From: Cryptosporangium arvum DSM 44712 | Lineage (GTDB): Bacteria > Actinomycetota > Actinomycetes > Mycobacteriales > Cryptosporangiaceae | Reading direction: 5' to 3' | Length of the DNA: 64,000 bases | Assembly: GCF_000585375.1 (NCBI RefSeq) | Contig: NZ_KK073874.1 | Span: 6,850,894-6,914,893 of the forward strand | In this document: positions 55,328-64,000 of the stretch, piece after piece | How positions within the stretch are numbered: position 1 is the first letter of the stretch | Layout: every line of letters starts with the position of its first letter | The notes under the pieces: model-generated | What the model saw: only the letters and a program-made list of their open reading frames with translations | Told to the model about the DNA's origin: nothing | Databases searched by the model: none | Program-made: the position numbers and the translations under genes

Positions 55328-55395
55328 GACCGGGAGGCCTCCTCAGTGGTGAATGGACACCCTGCCAACGGCTGAGCGCCGTTCACAGGTTCCGC

Positions 55396-57912
<2,517 letters not shown>

Positions 57913-57916
<4 letters not shown>

Positions 57917-60144
57917 GCAGGCGTCTCAGCGGGGGCGGATTCCGCGGTCTCGGCCGACTGCGCCGCCGGTGCGGCCTCGTCCTTGACCGGCACCAGGCTG
58001 ATCTTGCCGCGGGCGTCGATGTCGGTGATCTCGACCTGGAGCTTGTCGCCGACCTTGACGACGTCCTCGACCTTGCCGATCCGCTTCCCGTTGCCGAGCT
58101 TCGAGATGTGGACCAGACCGTCCTTGCCGGGGACCAGCGAGACGAACGCACCGAAGGCGGCGGTCTTGACGACCGTGCCCAGGTACCGCTCGCCGACCTT
58201 CGGCATGGTCGGGTTCGCGATCGCGTTGATCCGGTCGACCGCCGCCTGCGCCGACGGACCGTCCGAGGCGCCGACGTAGATCGTGCCGTCGTCCTCGATC
58301 GTGATGTCGGCGCCGGTGTCGTCCTGGATCGAGTTGATCATCTGGCCCTTGGGGCCGATGACCGCGCCGATCTTGTCGACCGGGATCGTCACCGTGGTGA
58401 CGCGCGGCGCGAACGGGCTCATCTCGTCCGGACCGTCGATCGCCTCGCCCATGACCTCGAGGATCGTCAGGCGGGCGTCCTTGGCCTGGGTGAGCGCACC
58501 CGCGAGCACCTCGGACGGGATGCCGTCGAGCTTGGTGTCGAGCTGGAGCGCGGTGACGAACTCCTTGGTGCCGGCGACCTTGAAGTCCATGTCGCCGTAG
58601 GCGTCCTCGGCTCCGAGGATGTCGGTCAGCGCGACGTACTCGGTCTTGCCGTCCACCGTGTCGCTGATCAGGCCCATCGCGATGCCCGCGACCGGCGCCT
58701 TCAGCGGGACACCGGCGTTGAGCAGCGACATCGTCGAGGCGCAGACCGACCCCATCGAGGTGGAGCCGTTCGAGCCCAGCGCCTCGGAGACCTGCCGGAT
58801 CGCGTAGGGGAACTCCTCGCGGCTCGGCAGCACCGGCACGAGCGCCCGCTCGGCGAGCGCGCCGTGGCCGATCTCGCGACGCTTCGGCGAGCCCACCCGG
58901 CCGGTCTCACCGGTCGAGTACGGCGGGAAGTTGTAGTTGTGCATGTACCGCTTGCGCGTCTCCGGCGCCAGCGTGTCCAGCTGCTGCTCCATGCGGAGCA
59001 TGTTCAGCGTGGTGACGCCCAGGATCTGGGTCTCGCCGCGCTCGAACAGCGCCGAACCGTGCACCCGGGGCAGGATCTCGACCTCGGCCGAGAGCGTCCG
59101 GATGTCGGTGAGGCCACGGCCGTCGATACGGACCTTGTCGCGCAGCACGCGCTGGCGGATGAGCTTCTTGGTCAGCGCCTTGAGCGCGCCGCCGATCTCC
59201 TTCTCGCGCCCCTCGAACTGCGCGCCGACCCGCTCCACGGCCAGGCCCTTGACCCGGTCGAGCTCGGTCTCGCGCTCCTGCTTCGGGGCGATCCGCAGCG
59301 CGGCGTCCAGCTCGGTGCTGACCGCGGCGGAGACGGCCTCGAACACGTCGTCCTGGTAGTCGAGGAAGACGGGGAACTCGCCGGTCGGCTTCGCGGCCTT
59401 GGCCGCCACCTCGGCCTGCGCCTCGACCAGGGCCTTGATGGCCGGCTTCGCGGCCTCGAGACCGGCGGCGACGACCTCCTCGGTGGGCGCGGGCGCGCCC
59501 CCGGCGATCAGCGCGACGGTGTCGGCGGTGGCCTCGGCCTCGACCATCATGATCGCGACCTCACCGGCCTCGGTGACCCGGCCGGCGACGACCATGTCGA
59601 ACGTGGCGGTGGCCAGCTCGGTGTGGGTCGGGAACGCGATCCAGTCGCCACCGACGAACGCCATCCGGGTGGCGCCGATCGGGCCGTTGAACGGCAGGCC
59701 GGCGAGCTGGGTGGAGAGCGAAGCGGCGTTGATCGCGACGACGTCGTAGAGCGTGTCCGGGTCGAGCGACATGACCGTCACGACGACCTGGACCTCGTTG
59801 CGCAGGCCCTTGACGAACGTCGGGCGCAGCGGGCGGTCGATCAGGCGGCAGGTGAGGATCGCGTCCTCGCTGGGCCGGCCCTCGCGGCGGAAGAACGAGC
59901 CGGGGATACGACCCGCGGCGTACATCCGCTCCTCGACGTCGACCGTGAGCGGGAAGAAGTCGAAGTGCTCCTTCGGGCTCTTGGACGCCGTGGTGGCCGA
60001 CAGCACGAGCGTGTCGCCGAGCTGGGCGGTCACCGAACCCGCGGCCTGCCGGGCGAACCGGCCGGTGCTGAAGCGGATCTCCCGCGACGGGTGGTTGCCG
60101 TTGTTGATGGTCGCGACGACCTCGGTCACGGTGTGTTCTGACAT
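57913..60144 (-). CDS. pnp: polyribonucleotide nucleotidyltransferase (PNPase)
   Basis: PNPase degrades RNA phosphorolytically from the 3' end and can add tails. Two RNase PH domains ([41 protein letters not shown]) are followed by a KH domain ([15 protein letters not shown], near residue 588) and an S1 domain ([19 protein letters not shown], near 670). A short Ala/Glu-rich tail ends it. 743 residues. ATG 60144 has an AGGAGGATCC site upstream. It follows rpsO, the usual order, and is coupled to pepR. Confidence 0.97.
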
Positions 60145-60319
60145 ATTTCAGGATCCTCCTGGTTGGCGTACCAGGCGATGGGGAGGACCCGAGCGGCATC
60201 TCGTGCCGGTCTTCGATCGAACCGACTTGTAGGAGCTCCACAAGTGGGTACTACCGAGGACCGGCTCGCACGGGGTCCGCGGATCACCCGGTACTTCGGT
60301 TACTACGTAGTTACTGCGA

Positions 60320-60348
60320 ACGGGGAGCGCCCGGTGGGCGCTCCCCGT
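60320..60348 (-). terminator. hairpin after rpsO
   Basis: A perfect 13-bp stem, ACGGGGAGCGCCC / GGGCGCTCCCCGT, with a 3-nt loop lies 6 bp past the rpsO stop on the minus strand. It may terminate, or stabilise, rpsO mRNA before pnp. Confidence 0.75.
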
Positions 60349-60354
60349 GAGACG

Positions 60355-60624
60355 TCAGCGACGCAGGCCGAGCCGCTCGATGAGCGACCGGTAGCGGTTG
60401 ATGTCGGTCTTGGCGAGGTAGTTGAGCAGCCGACGACGACGGCCGACCAGCAGCAGCAGCCCACGGCGGCTGTGGTGGTCGTGCTTGTGCGCCTTCATGT
60501 GCTCGGTCAGGTCGTTGATGCGCCGGGACAGCAGCGCGACCTGGACCTCCGGGGAGCCGGTGTCGTTCTCCACCGTCGAGTACTCGGCGATGATTTCCTT
60601 CTTGACGTCTGCGGCGAGCGCCAC
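60355..60624 (-). CDS. rpsO: 30S ribosomal protein S15
   Basis: Complete S15 of 89 residues: [57 protein letters not shown] and the [13 protein letters not shown] end. GTG 60624 has AGGAGA 5 nt upstream. It is flanked by pnp downstream and ribF upstream, as in most bacteria. Confidence 0.97.
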   Translation of the reverse strand: MALAADVKKEIIAEYSTVENDTGSPEVQVALLSRRINDLTEHMKAHKHDHHSRRGLLLLVGRRRRLLNYLAKTDINRYRSLIERLGLRR

Positions 60625-60780
60625 GGACTCTCCTTGATCTCTTCGGTGTGGCCCCCGGTCGTGGTCACGAGGGCAGCCTGCACACCGCCGGGGTCAAACC
60701 CGGCGTCGATGCAACGCTACCAGCCCGTACACCTGACGACGAATCACCGCCCACGTCCGAGCGCGGCGACGGCGGCGTGG

Positions 60781-61782
60781 CTAGCCGCCGAGGAGCAGTT
60801 CGCGTACTCGCGCGACGTCGGCGTTCATCTGGGTGATCAGCGCGTCGACCGACGAGAACGCGACCGTGGGACGCAGGCGCGCGGCGAAGTCGACCGCGAC
60901 GCGCTCGTCGTAGATGTCCTCGTCGAAGTCGAGGATGTACGCCTCGACCCGGCGCGCGCGCTCACCGGCGAACGTCGGGTTGGTGCCGATGCTGATCGCG
61001 GCGGGCAGCGGGACCTCCCGGTCGCCCGCGTGGCGGGCCGGGTCACGCACCAGCCAGCCGGCGTAGACACCGTCCTCGGGCACCGAGGTGAACGCCGGCG
61101 ACGACAGGTTCGCGGTCGGGAAGCCGAGCTCACGTCCGCGCTGATCACCGCGAACGACCACACCTTCGACGCGGTGCGGGCGCCCCAGCGCGGCCGCCGC
61201 GCGCTCGACCTCGCCCTCGGTGACGTCGGCCCGGATGCGGCTGCTGGAGACCGTGCCCGCGCCGTCGGTGAGCAGCGCCACCGTACGCACCTCGAACCCG
61301 TGCTCGGCACCGAGCCGCCGCAGCAGCGCGACGTCGCCCTCGGCCTTGTGGCCGAACCGGAAGTTCTCGCCGACGACCACGGCCGCCGCACGCAGGTGCT
61401 CGACGAGCACCGCGCGGACGAACTCCTCCGGCGAGAGCCGGGCCAGTTCGGGCGTGAACGGAAGCGTGCACAGACCGTCGACGGTCAGGCCGTCGGCCGC
61501 CAGCGCCTCGAGCAGGACCGCGCGGTGGTCGAGCGTGGTCAGCCGGTCGGGAGCCGACGCGGGGTGGAGCACGGCCGCCGGGTGCGGGTCGAACGTCACG
61601 ACGACGACCGGGGGCGCGCCGGTACCGGACGGGTGCGGCACCGGGAGCAGCGCCGCCGACTCACGGACCGCGGCCTCGATCAACGCCCGATGACCTCGAT
61701 GAACGCCGTCGAAGACGCCGATCGTGACGACGGTCCGGTTCCAGTCCGGCGGGTCGTCCGCCAGCCCGCGCCACCGCAGCAC
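60781..61782 (-). CDS. ribF: bifunctional riboflavin kinase / FAD synthetase
   Basis: The FAD synthetase domain starts with VVTIGVFDGVHRGHRALI and includes VVVGENFRFGHKAEG and VSSSRIRADVTEG. The riboflavin kinase domain has RGRELGFPTANL and SIGTNPTF. 333 residues. GTG 61782. It makes FMN and FAD from riboflavin and lies between truB and rpsO. Confidence 0.96.
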   Translation of the reverse strand: MLRWRGLADDPPDWNRTVVTIGVFDGVHRGHRALIEAAVRESAALLPVPHPSGTGAPPVVVVTFDPHPAAVLHPASAPDRLTTLDHRAVLLEALAADGLTVDGLCTLPFTPELARLSPEEFVRAVLVEHLRAAAVVVGENFRFGHKAEGDVALLRRLGAEHGFEVRTVALLTDGAGTVSSSRIRADVTEGEVERAAAALGRPHRVEGVVVRGDQRGRELGFPTANLSSPAFTSVPEDGVYAGWLVRDPARHAGDREVPLPAAISIGTNPTFAGERARRVEAYILDFDEDIYDERVAVDFAARLRPTVAFSSVDALITQMNADVARVRELLLGG

Positions 61783-61851
61783 GCTCGCCTGCCTCTCGTC
61801 GGCGTTACTGATCCAGGGTCAGCCTAGTTCGTCGGTCGGGAGGCCCGGCGC

Positions 61852-62739
61852 TCAGCCCGAGGGGCGCAGCACCACTTCCGGGCGGGCCGCGCCGTCGGAT
61901 TCGACGACGAGCGCCACCACCCGGCCGTCCGGCCCGAACACACCGTACGGGCCGGTCAGACCGGTTGCCGACAGGCGACCGCCGTGGCCGAGCACGGTCG
62001 CGGTGGGCGCGTCGACGTCCCGGCGCGGGAACGCCGCGTCCACCGCCGAGTCGAGGTCGAGTGTGACCGGATCCTCTTGTTCGGCGAGCTGATCCAGCGT
62101 CCGCGCCTGGGTGAGCGTGAACGGACCGACCCGGGTGCGGCGCAGCGCGGTCAGGTGGCCGCCGGTGCCCAGCGCCCGGCCGAGGTCGCGGGCGAGCGCC
62201 CGGATGTAGGTACCCGAGGAGCAATCGACGATCACGTCGAGGTCGAGCAGGTCGGGCTCCGGCCGGCGATCGGCGAGCAGGTCGAACCGCGAGACGGTCA
62301 CCCGCCGCGACTTCAGCTCGACCTCCTCGCCGGAGCGCACCCGGTCGTAGGCGCGGCGCCCGGCGACCTTCACGGCCGAGACCGAGGAGGGCACCTGGTC
62401 GATCACCCCGGTCAGGTCGGCGATCCCGGCGCTGACCTGCGCCGTCGTCACGGCGGAGGCGGACGACCCGTCGAGCCGGTCGCCTTCGGCGTCGTCGGTC
62501 ACGGTCGCGTACCCGAGCCGGATCGTCGCGACGTAGGTCTTCGCGGTCAGCGTCAGGTGCCCGAGCAGCTTGGTGGCCCGTTCGACGCCGAGCACGAGCA
62601 CGCCGGTGGCCATCGGGTCGAGCGTGCCGGCGTGCCCGATCTTGCGGGTGCCCGCGATCCGGCGCATGCGCCCGACGACGTCGTGCGAGGTCATCCCGGC
62701 GGGCTTGTCGACGACGACGAGCCCGCTGTGCGCGCTCAG
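61852..62739 (-). CDS. truB: tRNA pseudouridine(55) synthase
   Basis: TruB makes pseudouridine 55 in the T-loop of tRNAs. GLVVVDKPAGMTSHDVVGRMR, the catalytic Asp in GHAGTLDPMATGVLV and SGTYIRALARDLG are present. A PUA-like C-terminal domain follows. No ATG, GTG or TTG lies between the nrnA stop and the conserved VVVDKPAGM. A CTG at 62739, directly after GAGGAG and overlapping the nrnA TGA as CTGA, gives LSAHSGLVVVDK, which aligns with the usual TruB N-terminus. 295 residues. Confidence 0.94.
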   Translation of the reverse strand: MSAHSGLVVVDKPAGMTSHDVVGRMRRIAGTRKIGHAGTLDPMATGVLVLGVERATKLLGHLTLTAKTYVATIRLGYATVTDDAEGDRLDGSSASAVTTAQVSAGIADLTGVIDQVPSSVSAVKVAGRRAYDRVRSGEEVELKSRRVTVSRFDLLADRRPEPDLLDLDVIVDCSSGTYIRALARDLGRALGTGGHLTALRRTRVGPFTLTQARTLDQLAEQEDPVTLDLDSAVDAAFPRRDVDAPTATVLGHGGRLSATGLTGPYGVFGPDGRVVALVVESDGAARPEVVLRPSG

Positions 62740-63881
62740 CTCCTCACCGCGACCGGAACGTCGTCGAGCGCCGCCCGTACCGACGCGACGACGTCCTCGA
62801 GCGGCCCCCGGCCGGTGAAGCCCGCGGCGAGCCGGTGGCCGCCACCGCCCAGCCGGACCGACAGCGCGCCGACGTCGATCGAGCCGCGCGAACGCAGCGA
62901 GATCGACCATTCGCCGGGCACGGACTGCTTCGCCATCATCGCGAGCGTGCTCTCCTCGGCGCCGCGGATCATGTCCACCACGCCCTCGACCCACTCCATG
63001 CCCAGACCGTGCCGCTCGAGGTCGTCCTGGGTGACGTAGGACCAGCTCAAGCCGGCTCCCCCGGCGACGTCCGGTTCGAGCACGACCCGGGCGAGCACGT
63101 CGGCGAGCAGGTGCAGCGAGCGCATCGGGCGGGCGTCGTAGAGGCGCCGGCTGATCTCGTCGGGCCGGATGCCGGTCGCCAGCAGGCGCGCCGCCAGCTC
63201 GTGCGTCGACGGCGACGTCGCGGCGCCCCGGAACGAGGCGGTGTCGGTGGAGAGGCCGACGTAGAGGCACTCGGCGATCGCGGCGTCGAGCCGCACGCCG
63301 AGCCGGGTCAGCAACTCCTCCACGACGACGGCGGTGGCCGCCGCCTGCGGGTCGATCAGGTTGAACGTGCCGAACCCGCTGTTGGTGACGTGGTGGTCGA
63401 CGACGATCACCTCGGTGGCCGCGGCCACCAGCGGAGCCAGATCACCCAGCCGGTCGACGCTGCCGGTGTCGAACGTGACGAGCACGTCCGGACTCGGCGA
63501 GACCTCTTCCGGGCGGACCAGGAGCTCGAGGCCGGCGAGCTGGGCCAGCGCCTGCGGCAGCCGGAACGGGTTGCTGAACGACGCCTGGACCCGGATGCCG
63601 AGCTGACGCAGCCCCAGCGCGGTGGCGAGCATGCTGCCCAGCGCGTCCCCGTCGGGGTTGATGTGGCAGGCCAGCACGATGGTGCGGCCGGTATCGCTCA
63701 GCCGGCCGAGCACGTGCGCCCACGCGTCCTCGGAGATCGCCCCGCCCGCCGGCGGCACCGGCGGGGTCGACGCGCTCCGGCTGTCGGTCACGTCCGGACC
63801 GTACACCGTACGCGCGGACGGCGCCCGGCGATGGGCCCGCGCGGGACGGAGCCCGGTCTCGTCGAGAACCGGCGGGTTCAC
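62736..63881 (-). CDS. nrnA: DHH/DHHA1 phosphoesterase (NrnA-like, oligoribonuclease/pAp phosphatase)
   Basis: NrnA-type proteins degrade nanoRNA and pAp. Motif HINPDGDALGS, the DHH motif VVDHHVTN, FDTGSVDRLG and the DHHA1 GGGGH motif (RLGGGGHRLAAGF) are all present. 381 residues from GTG 63881, which overlaps the rbfA stop as GTGA; a GTG at 63791 would trim 30 Arg-rich residues. Order rbfA-nrnA-truB is the actinobacterial norm. Confidence 0.92.
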   Translation of the reverse strand: MNPPVLDETGLRPARAHRRAPSARTVYGPDVTDSRSASTPPVPPAGGAISEDAWAHVLGRLSDTGRTIVLACHINPDGDALGSMLATALGLRQLGIRVQASFSNPFRLPQALAQLAGLELLVRPEEVSPSPDVLVTFDTGSVDRLGDLAPLVAAATEVIVVDHHVTNSGFGTFNLIDPQAAATAVVVEELLTRLGVRLDAAIAECLYVGLSTDTASFRGAATSPSTHELAARLLATGIRPDEISRRLYDARPMRSLHLLADVLARVVLEPDVAGGAGLSWSYVTQDDLERHGLGMEWVEGVVDMIRGAEESTLAMMAKQSVPGEWSISLRSRGSIDVGALSVRLGGGGHRLAAGFTGRGPLEDVVASVRAALDDVPVAVRS

Positions 63882-64000
63882 CGGCCGCCCCGGCCCGCGA
63901 TGTCGATACCGGCCTCGACGGCGGCGGCGTCGGGGGCGGGCACCGGCGCGTCCTCGTCCTCGTCCTCGTCGTCGTGCTTGTACGGGTCGGCGTCGCCGGC
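63878..64000 (-). CDS. rbfA: ribosome-binding factor A, C-terminal end (partial)
   Basis: Only the last 40 codons are present. They read AGDADPYKHDDEDEDEDAPV and then an Ala-rich, acidic tail. AGDADPY is the typical C-terminal sequence of actinobacterial RbfA, and the gene precedes nrnA and truB as expected. The acidic tail is longer than usual. The conserved KH-like domain lies outside the window. Confidence 0.75.
   Translation of the reverse strand, partial: AGDADPYKHDDEDEDEDAPVPAPDAAAVEAGIDIAGRGGR

Overview
This window is chromosomal DNA of a very GC-rich actinobacterium. GC is well above 70% by eye, GTG starts are common, and many genes overlap as GTGA or ATGA. Gene content and order follow the actinobacterial core block that in Mycobacterium runs from dapF/miaA to rbfA and in Streptomyces includes gluABCD between recX and miaB. 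The gene set and the strong low-complexity expansions would fit a Cryptosporangium- or Frankia-like lineage, but that placement is only an inference.

Layout. 1-11.5 kb: dapF, miaA and an Rv2728c-like gene (minus), a DUF349 protein and a TAXI solute-binding protein (plus), then miaB with a two-component system (minus). 11.6-14.9 kb: gluABCD amino-acid ABC importer. 15-21 kb: a giant RNase Y, recX, recA and a DUF3046 protein. 21-23.7 kb: a MocR/PdxR regulator divergent from a PPOX-GNAT fusion. 24.4-29.4 kb: a large Lhr helicase whose frame breaks at an A9 tract. 29.4-30.2 kb: degenerate GC-rich repeats. 30.2-36.3 kb: a two-component system, a DUF4153-type membrane protein, an anchored unknown, a Nei/Fpg glycosylase and PspM. 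36.3-41.1 kb: pspA, tetR, clgR, cinA, pgsA, rimO. 41.3-45.9 kb: an accessory cassette of XRE regulator, HAD phosphatase, peptide deformylase, NDK-like protein and eIF2B-like protein. 45.9-64 kb: ftsK, rnj, dapA, thyX, a DUF2752 protein, an AlkZ-type glycosylase, a GNAT, a zinc ribbon protein, dapB, pepR, pnp, rpsO, ribF, truB, nrnA and the end of rbfA.

How the genes connect. dapA, dapB and dapF belong to lysine and meso-diaminopimelate synthesis. miaA and miaB act in sequence on A37 of tRNA. rny, rnj, pnp and nrnA cover RNA decay and small-nucleotide turnover. recA, recX, lhr, nei/fpg and alkZ are DNA repair genes. recA, lhr and alkZ each carry a CTGTC-N12-hexamer promoter matching the mycobacterial LexA-independent (RecA-NDp/PafBC) type, and recA also has a perfect LexA-type palindrome. 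clgR, pspA and pspM form an envelope-stress unit.

The features most worth following are the T3A9 frameshift in lhr, the 41.3-45.9 kb cassette with its shared TGTATCCGG motif, the shared damage promoter, and repeat-driven protein expansions in several housekeeping enzymes.
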